NCBI RefSeq assembly: GCF_027925305.1 | Contig: NZ_BSDR01000001.1 | Location: forward strand, 1,763,001-1,827,000 | Reading direction: 5' to 3' | Origin: Desulforhabdus amnigena | GTDB lineage: Bacteria; Desulfobacterota; Syntrophobacteria; Syntrophobacterales; Syntrophobacteraceae | Length of the DNA stretch: 64,000 bases | Shown here: one piece after another, positions 7,894-17,800 of the stretch | Layout of the letters: the number at the start of each line of letters is the position of its first letter | Position numbering within the stretch: the first letter of the stretch is position 1 | Program-made: the position numbers and the translations under genes | Notes under the pieces: generated by a model | Told to the model about the DNA's origin: nothing | Seen by the model: only the letters and a program-made list of their open reading frames with translations | The model's database searches: none

Positions 7894-8319
7894 GGAAAGA
7901 GGACATTACGCTCTCAGCCCTCTCAATTTGCAGCCGTTCGCAGTATAAAATGATATTACCCCCCATGACGGGGCGGTCATAACGAAGAATGAAAAAAGGC
8001 AATGCGATGCAAGGCGACAGGGAAGGCGGGAAGCGCTCTTGAGAAGCGATATTATCATGAGCTATGAGCCTTTTTTCATATAAAATGTCAAGTTTTTCAA
8101 CTGAACGTCCGAAATGCTTTTGAGGCCGACATATGGGCCGGCATTTATCATATACTCTCGCCATGAAAACGCACCGGAATCAACAAAAACTAAGCTTCGG
8201 CCCGCGTTTCGCCTTTTTGCCGTGTCTCATTCTCCTGCGTGCGCTCCATTGGGCTTTTGCGGCAATTCGAGTTCCATGACCGGTCCGGCCCGATGCCCAT
8301 TCAAACGAGGAAATTTACA
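7894..8319. other. 426-bp intergenic region with a family C repeat
   Basis: No credible gene. It contains the family C repeat at 7962-8082, listed separately. The remaining 8083-8319 precedes the SOUL-family gene and shows nothing beyond its ribosome site at 8307-8311. Confidence 0.6.
7962..8082 (-). repeat. Dispersed intergenic repeat, family C
   Basis: About 120 bp. Read on the minus strand it starts TATATGAAAAAAGGCTCAT, then AGCTCATGATAATATCGCTT, CTCAAGAGCG, CTTCCCTGTCGCCTTGCATC, a TTGCCTTTTTTCAT stretch, TTCGTTATGACCG and CCCGTCATGGGG. The same ordered blocks occur at 37315-37441 and, shortened, at 29423-29520. Confidence 0.75.
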
Positions 8320-8967
8320 ATGAAAAACTTCCATCTGCTTTTGATCGTTATCGTGATCTTTGTCTTGGCGCTTCAGCAGGATGCGTTTTCCTACGAGACA
8401 GCATTTGAAAAAACCGCAGTGGGCGCCATAGAAGTCAAAACGCTTCCCGCCACCAGAGCGTTGGTCGCCACCGACGCCGAAGGCGATTTTTTCAAGAATC
8501 GTGACAGGCTTTTCAAGACTCTTTTCGCCTACATCAAGGAGCACGACATCAAAATGACCGTTCCCGTTGAAGGCCACATGAAACCGGCGCGGATGGTCTT
8601 TTTTCTTGGGAAACGCTATCAGGAGAGGATTCTGCCGGATCGAGGCAAAATCAAACTTGTCGAACTGCCCAAGCGAACGGTCATTGCCTTGGGAAAACGG
8701 GGAGAGTACTCGCGGGAGAATTTCACCAAGGCCAGGCTGGAACTGCAGCAATGGATGAAAAAACACCCTGAATACATAGCAACCGGTGAAGCTTACGCCG
8801 TATTCTGGAGTGCACCCTATGTCCCCCGCTTTCTCAAAAGATTTGAAGTACACGTTCCTCTCATGACCGAGGGAAGAGGCGCACCATTAATCAAAACAGA
8901 TGCGGGATGGTTTGAGGAAGTCGATTGCAGAGTCGCCGGTTCGGCTTCCGCAGGGAAAACTCCGTGA
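8320..8967 (+). CDS. Exported SOUL/HBP-family heme-binding-like protein
   Basis: 215 residues from ATG 8320, preceded by ACGAGGAAA; an upstream in-frame start would add 27 residues in front of the signal peptide. Residues 1-24 form a signal peptide (MKNFHLLLIVIVIFVLALQQ, cleavage after FS). The mature part shows the SOUL family pattern: YETAFEKTAVGAIEVKTLPATRA near the start, DIKMTVPVEG (the conserved P-V-x-x-x-M-x-x-P-V-like strand) and a C-terminal EAYAVFWSAPYVPRFLKRFEV. SOUL proteins bind heme or tetrapyrroles in eukaryotes; bacterial members are mostly uncharacterised, so the ligand here is unknown. The signal peptide places it in the periplasm. It precedes an exported ankyrin protein but nothing shows that they work together. 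Confidence 0.8.
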   Translation: MKNFHLLLIVIVIFVLALQQDAFSYETAFEKTAVGAIEVKTLPATRALVATDAEGDFFKNRDRLFKTLFAYIKEHDIKMTVPVEGHMKPARMVFFLGKRYQERILPDRGKIKLVELPKRTVIALGKRGEYSRENFTKARLELQQWMKKHPEYIATGEAYAVFWSAPYVPRFLKRFEVHVPLMTEGRGAPLIKTDAGWFEEVDCRVAGSASAGKTP

Positions 8968-9056
8968 GACATTGAAGGGTCTTCACTCCATTGGCCCGGA
9001 CCTTCAATCCAAGGAACCCTGATAATGATGAAGACAGTTCAAAGGAGTCAAAAGAG

Positions 9057-9905
9057 ATGAGGCAGGGGAAAAGATTGTTGGGTGCTTTTGTCATGTGTTG
9101 CTTTGTTTTTCTTTCCACGTCGCCGGCAATGGCGCAAAGTCAGAATGAGCCCAGAAAAAAGAGTTCCGTCAAACGAGAACAGCTCAATAACGGCTTGATC
9201 CAGGCGGCTTCTTTGGGTGATACTTCCCTGGTCGGTACCCTGATTTGCAAAGGAGCGGATGTCAATGCACGGGACGCTGAAAACATGACACCACTCATGC
9301 ATGCCGCTCTCAACGGACACGAGGACACGTTGGAATACCTGATCGATAAAGGTGCGGACCTGAACCTGGTGGATGTCTTCGGGGTCACGGCATTGATGCA
9401 GGCTTCGTGGTCCGGCCACACGAATATCGCGGAAACCTTGATATCCTATGGTGCCAACGTCAATGAGAAAAGTTCCGGACAAATCCCCAAATTGAAGAAG
9501 AAGGGGATAACGGCTCTCATGGCTGCAACGCTGACCGGTGATTACGATATGGCTCAACTTTTGGTGTCCAGGGGAGCCGATCTGGACCAGCAGGATGAAG
9601 AAGGACAGACAGCTTTGACCTATGCTGCCAAAGGCGGGTATGATCGAATTGCGAAACTCCTGCTTGCCAATGGTGCAAACATGGAGATCAGGGACCAGTT
9701 CGGGAGAACCCCTCTCATCATTGCCGCTATTCACAACAACATAGGCGTTGTAAACTCCCTCGTGAATTGCGGCGCCAACATTAACGCCAAGGATTTCAAC
9801 GACCTCACTGCCATCAGGTATGCTTCGGCATTGAGTCACGACAGGATTCACAGTCTTCTGACGCATGCCGGGGCGTCCCGTTCCGCAAGAGGTTATCGAT
9901 ATTGA
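9057..9905 (+). CDS. Exported ankyrin-repeat protein
   Basis: 282 residues from ATG 9057, which sits after AAAGGAGTC. Residues 1-26 are a signal peptide ending AMAQ. The rest is a run of about six ankyrin repeats; consensus pieces such as DAENMTPLMHAALNGHEDT, FGVTALMQASWSGHTN, EGQTALTYAAKGGYDR and FGRTPLIIAAIHNN are clear, with G-A-D/N-V/L-N turns between them. A 12-residue insert (SSGQIPKLKKKG) separates repeats three and four. Ankyrin arrays bind other proteins; periplasmic ones in bacteria are often regulators of neighbouring enzymes, but no partner is obvious here. Confidence 0.9.
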   Translation: MRQGKRLLGAFVMCCFVFLSTSPAMAQSQNEPRKKSSVKREQLNNGLIQAASLGDTSLVGTLICKGADVNARDAENMTPLMHAALNGHEDTLEYLIDKGADLNLVDVFGVTALMQASWSGHTNIAETLISYGANVNEKSSGQIPKLKKKGITALMAATLTGDYDMAQLLVSRGADLDQQDEEGQTALTYAAKGGYDRIAKLLLANGANMEIRDQFGRTPLIIAAIHNNIGVVNSLVNCGANINAKDFNDLTAIRYASALSHDRIHSLLTHAGASRSARGYRY

Positions 9906-9910
9906 ATGAA

Positions 9911-9985
9911 AAATGTCATCATGAGCCACGAGCTATAAACCATGCGCCACGAGCCATGAGCCATAATAAACCTTTTTCATAAAAG
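9911..9985. repeat. Short GAGCCA/GAGCTA repeats, partial family C element
   Basis: Contains CATGAGCCACGAGCTATAA, CCATGCGCCACGAGCCATGAG and CCTTTTTCATAAAAGATG. Read on the minus strand it resembles the first third of family C (…ATGAAAAAGG… then …GGCTCAT…) with the GGCTCRT unit multiplied. Confidence 0.45.
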
Positions 9986-9994
9986 ATGTGTTGC

Positions 9995-10651
9995 ATGAAA
10001 TACAGGGCAGTAATATTCGATCTGGACGGCACCCTGCTCAATACCCTTGAAGATCTGGCAAATTGCATGAACGATGTGCTCGATCGCTCCGGCTTTTTGC
10101 CGCACAGGGTGGAAGCGTACAAGTATTTTGTTGGAGACGGCATGGAGAACCTCGTCCGGCGTGCGCTGCCGGAGGGCAAGAGGCACGATGAGGCAACCGT
10201 TGCCGAATGCCTTGCCGCCATGCGATGGGAATATGGGAACCGGTGGAAGGAAAGGACCCGACCTTACGAAGGCATCCCGCAGCTTCTGGATGCTCTGGTA
10301 AAACGCGGGATCAAGATCGCCGTGCTGTCCAACAAGCCGGATGAATTCACCAGGAAAATGGTTGCGGAATTGCTGCCCCACTGGACCTTCGATCCGGTAT
10401 TTGGCGAAAGGCCTCCCGTGCCGAGAAAACCCGATCCCTCGGGAGCCCTGGAGATCGCAAATCACCTGAAAATTCCGGCAGGCGATTTTCTCTACCTCGG
10501 CGACACCAACACGGACATGCAAACGGCTGTCGCGGCCCATATGCAGGCCATTGGCGTGCTGTGGGGCTTCCGCGGCGCCGACGAACTCCTGGCTTCGGGT
10601 GCCGAGACACTCATCGAAACCCCCATGAGTCTCCTAAAACTTCTGGACTGA
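9995..10651 (+). CDS. gph: Phosphoglycolate phosphatase (HAD superfamily)
   Basis: 218 residues from ATG 9995; an ATG nine bases upstream is possible and neither has a strong ribosome site, but family members begin at this point. Haloacid dehalogenase motifs are complete: FDLDGTLLNT (nucleophile and acid/base Asp), VLSNKPD (motif II Ser), KPDPSG (motif III Lys) and YLGDTNTDMQ (motif IV acids). The helical cap between motifs I and II matches Gph. The enzyme dephosphorylates 2-phosphoglycolate formed from DNA 3'-end repair or oxygenase reactions; broad specificity in this family means another small phosphate ester is possible. Confidence 0.88.
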   Translation: MKYRAVIFDLDGTLLNTLEDLANCMNDVLDRSGFLPHRVEAYKYFVGDGMENLVRRALPEGKRHDEATVAECLAAMRWEYGNRWKERTRPYEGIPQLLDALVKRGIKIAVLSNKPDEFTRKMVAELLPHWTFDPVFGERPPVPRKPDPSGALEIANHLKIPAGDFLYLGDTNTDMQTAVAAHMQAIGVLWGFRGADELLASGAETLIETPMSLLKLLD

Positions 10652-10678
10652 TCCCGTGCGGAAGAAGAAGCGAACCGG

Positions 10679-11584
10679 ATGGCTCTGAATGCAGGGTTTG
10701 AATATCGCGAGCAGATCGGCGACACAGGACAGGGCTCCACCGCGCTCGCGTACCTCTCGCGGCGGTACCGCCATTCCTCGGAAGCGGAATGGCTCGAAAG
10801 GATTCAGGCCGGTCAGGTCTTTCTCGACGGCATGCGAGCCCACCCGGATTCCCTGCTCAAGCCCGGCCAGTGGCTCACATGGCAACGGCCTCCCTGGGAT
10901 GAACCGGATGTTCCCCTTTCATTTGCCGTTCTTCACGAGGACAGGGATCTGCTTGCAGTGGCCAAACCCAACGGACTCCCCACCGCCCCGGCAGGAGGCT
11001 TTCTCGAACATACCCTCCTGATGCAGGTGCGCAAACATTACCCCGAAGCCACGCCCGTCCACCGCCTGGGACGCGGAACTTCCGGAGTGGTCCTCTTTTC
11101 GCGAACCGTCCGGGCCCGATCCCTTCTCGCCGCCGCATGGCGCACCAGGAACGCCGTTAAAATCTACCGCGCCCTGGCCTCCGGAATCCCCAAAAAGTTT
11201 ACCTTTACCATCGATATTCCCATCGGTCCCGTTCCCCACCCCAAACTCGGCACACTGCATGCCGCCAGCATGAGCGGAAAGCGGGCAGTCAGCCGGGTAA
11301 AGCTTTTGGAACCACGAGAGGAATCCTCCCTCCTGGAAGTCAGAATAGAGACGGGAAGGCCGCACCAAATCCGCATCCACCTTGCCGCCGCCGGCCATCC
11401 ACTGGTGGGTGATCCCCTCTACGCCTCCGGCGGCCTCTTCAAAGAAGCGCAAACCGCTCTGCCGGGAGACATCGGCTATCTTCTGCATGCACATAAGCTC
11501 CTCCTGAAGCACCCGGCAACGGGAAATCTTCTTGAACTCGAGTGTTCCCCTCCTCCCGGATTGCGGTTTGAAAGCGAAAATTAA
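10679..11584 (+). CDS. RluA-like pseudouridine synthase with Gly in place of the catalytic Asp
   Basis: 301 residues. The N-terminal part (about 1-75) is an S4-like unit (SEAEWLERIQAGQVFLDG). The synthase fold follows: DLLAVAKPNGLPTAP (motif around the active cleft), VHRLGRGTSGVVLFSRT, TGRPHQIRIHLAAAGHPLVGDPLY and the C-terminal LLHAHKLLLKHP. In most RluA enzymes the second motif is H-R-L-D, whose Asp is the nucleophile; here residue 131 is Gly, read clearly as CTG GGA CGC. Similar H-R-L-G-R-G-T-S-G proteins are, from memory, known in plants, so this may be a real subfamily. RNA substrate unknown, and catalysis cannot be assumed. It follows gph by 27 bp and is probably co-transcribed. Confidence 0.82.
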   Translation: MALNAGFEYREQIGDTGQGSTALAYLSRRYRHSSEAEWLERIQAGQVFLDGMRAHPDSLLKPGQWLTWQRPPWDEPDVPLSFAVLHEDRDLLAVAKPNGLPTAPAGGFLEHTLLMQVRKHYPEATPVHRLGRGTSGVVLFSRTVRARSLLAAAWRTRNAVKIYRALASGIPKKFTFTIDIPIGPVPHPKLGTLHAASMSGKRAVSRVKLLEPREESSLLEVRIETGRPHQIRIHLAAAGHPLVGDPLYASGGLFKEAQTALPGDIGYLLHAHKLLLKHPATGNLLELECSPPPGLRFESEN

Positions 11585-11618
11585 CTCCGTAATCTGCGGC
11601 TGCTGATTTACCGTTTTT

Positions 11619-11676
11619 GTAGGTCGGGTTTTCATACCCGAAATGTGGCGCCGTCGAGTATGAAAACCCTGCCTGC
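11619..11676. terminator. Inverted repeat downstream of the RluA-like gene
   Basis: Arms GTAGGTCGGGTTTTCATAC and GTATGAAAACCCTGCCTGC are near-complementary over about 20 bp. There is no clear T-run, so it may be a dispersed palindrome rather than a strict intrinsic terminator. The rest of the 300-bp gap up to the Rhs gene shows only its AGGAGG site and a TATAAT at 11763 without a convincing -35. Confidence 0.45.
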
Positions 11677-11884
11677 AAGCTGTTCAATGTTTGCCCGCAC
11701 CTCCCCCATCCTGGCATATCGGGACACACCGGCTCCCTAAAAAATGGAATACATTCCTCTCCTATAATCAGGAATTTCTCGATAGAATCCGTAAGCAATA
11801 CATTGTATATACAATATTATTCTAATGAAGCCACTGCACTTTCCCTATCTTCTGATCGCAATATAAAAAAGCAAGGAGGATGGC

Positions 11885-14800
11885 ATGTTTTTGAGAAAAT
11901 CCATTGGCATGGCAATCGGTTTGGCACTGTTGCTGTCGGTTCTTTTGACGTTGGACGTGAAGCCCCAACCTGCAGGAGCACCCGTTCCGGACCTCGTGAA
12001 CTCGATCTGGATTGGTACATCAGAAGGGATTGTCAAGTTTTCTGGAAAAGACGGTGTAAAACTTCTTGAGATCCGAGGGTTAGGAGAAGTCCTCGCCCTT
12101 GCCATAGACGAGGAGGACGGCAGAGTCTGGGCCTTTACCGACTCCACCCTTTATGCTTACAACCGCAGAGGAGAACGACTGTCGGCAACAAGCATCCCTT
12201 CAGGTGAGAGTAACCGTATTGTCCTGGCAGTGGACCCATCAGACAGGGGCGTTTGGCTGGGAGAAGGAAAAACCTTGTATCGGCTCAATTCGCAGGGCGT
12301 CACGGAATTCATGACCCCCCTCCCCCATCTCATCGAGGCGATGTCCATGGACCCCCATCGGTCGCGCATCTGGGTGGCGACAAAAAAAGCTCTAATGGCC
12401 TATGACACCACTGGAACCCCCATCGCTTCAATTGATCCTGGAAAACAGGCCGACATCGCAGAAATCGCTTTTGAGAGCACCTCGGACAGCCTCTGGGTCG
12501 CAACTGAGCAAGACATCTACTGCTACGGAGGCGACGGAATCCTGAGGACTAAAATACAGATCGGAAAAATCGATTCCATGGTCCCGGACGGAGAAGGGGG
12601 ACTCTGGATCGCAAAAAAGAAGCTTCTCACTCGCATTGATTCCATGGGGCATGTTCTCTTTGAAGTGGAGCCTTTCAACCCAAAGGGGCATGGCACCATA
12701 GAGGCCCTCGTCCTTAACCCTTCCGATCACTCTGTATGGGGCATCGACACAAAAGTCTTGATCCATGTGAGTGAGGACGGCGCGCTACTCCATTACATGG
12801 AACCGGTTGCCAAAGAAATGGGACATCTACTGTCATTGGCCCTTTACAGTGACCTTGCTGCCCCGATCTTTAGAATCACCTCTCCCTCCGAGGAAGAATT
12901 TCTCAACACGAATACCCCAAAAATTGAGGTAAATTTCGAGGATCCTGGCTCGGGTGTGGACACATCCTCTCTTGTCTTTCAGATCAATAACATCTCCCTG
13001 AAGGTGAACTGCATTTTTGAGGAAAACGGCGCTTCGTGCACTCCCCAGAGTGTTCTTCCCGATGGTGAAACGGCATTGAGCGCTACCGTGAAGGATTTTA
13101 CGGGAAACACTGCCCATGTCACCGGTATCCGTTTTACCATTGATACGGTAAAACCCCAAATCACTGTGGAGGCCCCACGGGATGGTCTTATTACCAATCA
13201 ACCGGCTCAAGCCATCATGGGAAACGTAAATGAACCGGCAATGCTTACAGTGAACGGCCAACCAGTCACCTTTTTACAAAATCTAACATTTTCCTCCACT
13301 GTAACGCTTCAGGAGGGGAACAACACTTTTACAATCCGCGCACTGGACCGTGCTGGCAATGAACAGGAACTGCCCCTTCTAGTGACCCTCGACACCATCC
13401 CCCCTCCCCTCATCGACAGCACCCACGTGACAGTAGGGCCCGTGATAAACGGCCATGCAAGTATAGCCGGTGCAACGGGATGCTTTGAGCCCGGCATGAG
13501 GATCAAGGTGACAAACAAGGTGACTCAAGAGGCAAGGACGGTCACCGTATTCCCTGACGGCGGCTTCACGATAGACATCCCCGCCCTGTCCGGCGAGAGC
13601 GTCTCCATCGTGGTTATGGACTTAGCCGGAAATGAAAGTCCCGCACTGACCTTTATCGTGAACAGCTCGCTTCCTCCCGCTGCAAAAAAACTCCCAGAGG
13701 GAAGTTTCGGCGAAAAATACCGCTCTCTCGTGCCGGCGGACGCCACCATTGAAGAGTATTCCTCCGCAAGATTCAGCCTCATCACCGGAACTGTCTACAG
13801 TATTGACGGTTCACCTTTGCCGGAGGTGATTGTCAGCATTCTCGATCACTCCGAATACGGTACATCGATAACCAACGCCGAAGGAGAATACACACTACCG
13901 GTTGAAGGCGGTGGAATATTCACGGTCAGCTTCGTCAAAAAGGGATACCTGGAAGCGCAGCGAAAAGCATCCACGGAGTGGAACCAGATCCATACCGTGG
14001 ATGGCGTTTTTCTGCTTCAGGAGGATACGGCTTGCACTACCATAGACTTCGACGGAAACCCCGCAAGCCGTTATATCCATGTGTCGAGCGCTTACACGGA
14101 CGAAGATGGAGTGCGCAGCACTACTTTGGTTTTTTCCGGGGATACGACTGTAACGATAAAAGATACGGAAGGCAACGAATCGCCAGTGACCACTCCCATT
14201 ACCGTACGCGCTACGGAGTTTGTCAAACCGGAGACGATGCCGGCACATCTGCCTTCTACCTCCGCATATACCTTTGCTGTAGACCTCACGGTCGATGGAG
14301 TTGCACAGCGATCCCAAGTGCATTTCTCGAAACCCGTAACCATGTACGTTGACAATTTTCTCGAGTTTCCCGTGGGTGAAGTGGTACCGGTTGGCTACTA
14401 TGACCGCATCAAAGCCGTGTGGGTACCTTACGACAACGGGCTGGTCATAAAGCTTCTGGACCTCGATGGGGATGGTACGACTGATGCTCTCGACGCGAAC
14501 GGCGATGAGAGTGCAGATGACCTGAATAAAGATGGCAGCTTCGGGGATGAGGTGGCGGGTATCGCTGGCAATGGCTCTTATCAGCCAGGAAAAACCTACT
14601 GGCGTGTGAAAATTGATCACTTCACACCGTGGGATTGTAATTGGCCATGGGATTTCGAGGAGGGTGCAGTTGGACCGCCCAAGGTCATTTCTCCCCCACC
14701 CAACCAGAATGCCTGCGAGCAGAAATTGCATCCCGGTTCCACAGTCATGTGTGAGTCAGGCATTTTTGAAGAAGATATTCCGCTTCTCGGCACCGGAATG

Positions 14801-17800
14801 ACTCTCCATTATAAATCTCAAAGTGCACCGGGATATCAGTATCCCATTACCATCCCCTTGACGGAAGGTACGGTGCCGCAAATCCTCCGAAAAGTCAGGG
14901 CAAAGGTCTCGGTAGCAGGAAGGGTCTTCAATTATGAGTTGGATCCCCAACCAAATCAGAGCATCGTTGTGAACTGGGACGGATTCGATCATCTGGGACA
15001 CAGGATGAGCGGAGAGGTGCCGGTCCACGTGGAGATAAACTACGACTATCCCCTCAGGTATGCGAGTGCGGGACGGGGAGGAACTCTAGCCAGAGCTTTC
15101 GGTAATACGGGCTACAACGTTATCGCACAGCGCAATAATCAGAGTATCAGTGCATCTCTCGGTTTCGACTACGATTTGGTTATCCATGCAGGCCCCTCAC
15201 TCAACAATCAATTCGCGGAAGGCTGGACTTTATCCGAACACCATAGTTTGAGCGCTGCATCCCACACTATCTGGAAGGGGGATGGGGAAATATTGGAACC
15301 TTCCGACGCTGGATATCTCGAGGTGGTTGCAGGCGGCGGTTCGTTTAATGGTGACGGGAAATCCGGTCTTGAAACGGCCATCAGTCTTTCGCCGGGCGAT
15401 ATTAACGTGGCTGCCGACGGCAGTATTCTCTTCATTGATGGTGGCAGAAGGATCCGTTCACTGGGGCCTGACAACATCATTCGAACGATTGCCGGCAATG
15501 GCTCGGCAGCAAATCCCGGAGCCAATGACGGAGCTCTTGCCACTGAGGTGGGCCTGGGATTTCTGATGGCCTTCACCCTCGCTCCTGACGGAACCCTCTA
15601 TTTCATTGAGACGGATTCTTTCGGCCAACACAATTCCCATGTCAGACATGTGACTCCCGAAGGAAGAATAGAAACGGTCGCAAAATTTATCAGCAGCGAC
15701 ATCACAGACATTGATGCGGGACCTGATGGATCTCTCTATGTGACACGGGAGGCGGCTAATACTGTTACCAAAATCTCTCCCGACGGCAGTGTCACGGATG
15801 TCGTTTCCGTATATTACTGGCCTTGGGGCGTAAATACACGAAAGGATGGTTCGCTTTTCATATCCAGCACTTTCGGACACAAAATAGATATCATCCGTCC
15901 CTCAGGAGACCGTGAACAAATCCCCATCACCGGACCGAATGACATTTCCTGGGACAGTTTCGGAAATATGTACATCAGTACAGGTTTCTATAACAATGCC
16001 GCGGACGGCATCTATCTTTACACACCGGACGGGACCCTGCGCCGGTTATCCGGGAATGCAGGCGATCCCGCTCCCTACCCCGGTGCACCAGTCAGTAAAG
16101 TACGTATTCAGGTATCCGCCCTCTGTTACTCTGAAAAGCACGGCGGTCTACTGCTTCCCTGTGGAAGCCGCATCTATCTTCTGCGCGACAGGATTTCAAA
16201 CCGTTTCAGACAGGCACCTGGAGAAAAGGCTATCCCCGACATATCGTCATCCGTGGCTTATGTTTTTTCAGCTGATGGCAGACATACGAGAACCGTTGAC
16301 CTCGACACGGGCAAAACGCTTCTGAACTTTGGTTACGACGATCAAGACCGTTTGATTTCAGTCACCGATCGTTTTGGCAATATGACCACCATTCAACGCG
16401 ACAGTACAGGGGGCGTCACTTCCATCGTCGGTCCCGATGGAGATGTCAATCTTCTCACGGTGAGTGATGGACGTCTCGTCAGCGTGGCCTATGCCGATGG
16501 AAACAGTTACGAGTTTGCATATTCCGACACTGGATTGATGACCCGCAAAACCGACCCCAATGGGGGACGGTTTGAGTATAGTTATGACGGACATGGCCGT
16601 GTTTATCTCACCCGGGATGCTGTGGGGGCACTCACTCGCTTCGCTGTAACAACAGATGGCGACAAGCTAACTGCCGCTACTACTGACGCAGAAGGACGTT
16701 CCAGCTTCAGCCTCTTCAGGAAAGGAGCTACGGAAAGCAGCTATCACGAATGGAGGGACAAAGCGGGTCTTTCAACCATCATAGAGACTGACCCCTATGG
16801 ATTGAAAGAAATATTCCACTCTCCCGAAGGCACTGTTTCTACCTTTCTTTACGCCAGCGATCCCCTTTATGGTACCCGGCGCACTCAATCAACAACCACT
16901 CGGTTTCCCTCGGGTATCACATCTCTTACCGAATATGCCGTGAACTACACTGACAGCGATAAAAACGGGATCCTGGAAGCAACCAGCCACACTCAAAGCC
17001 TGAACGGAAAAAGTTATTTTACACGAAAGGACCTGACGCACGCCAGTGTGACAACGACCACCCCGGCAGGACGCACTACAACCACACAGTATGATCCTGA
17101 TACTCTATTGATGCGACAAATCGAAATGGCAGGGATCGAGCCGGTCCGTTTCACATATGACCCGCAGGGCCGGTTGACGGAAATCAGCCAGGGCGAAGGG
17201 GAGACCCTGCGTCGCACTACCCTTTCCTATAATTCTCAGGGCAGGATCGAAATGTTGAGTGATGCCCTGAACAGGACTGTGGGATTTGAGTATGATGCGG
17301 TCGGAAATGTTACGAGCAAGACTCTGCCTCACGGAGAGAAGATCAGCTTCACTTATGACGCCATAGGCAATCTCACCTCTATTACCCCTCCAGGACATTT
17401 CATCCACGTATTTCGCTATACTCCAGTGGACCTTACAGAGGAATACGCACCGCCGGATGTGGGCACGGGTATAGAAAGCACCCTTTATTCGTATAATCTG
17501 GATAAGCAACTCAGCTCCATTACCCGACCGGACGGCAAAAAAGTCCTCCTCTCCTACGACGCGGGCGGGAGACTCGGTACCGTCCAGTTCTCCCGCGGAC
17601 AGTTGAGCTATAGCTATTCACCAACTGGCCAGTTGGCTTCCATAGCGACCCCCGAGGGGATCACACTGGCTTATTTGTACGATGGACCATTAATGACCGT
17701 CGAGAGCTGGTCGGGAGAGATCTCGGGAAGCATCACGCGCAGCTATGATAACAACTTGCGTATCACAGGGCTCGCCTTGCAAGGCATACCCATCAACTTC

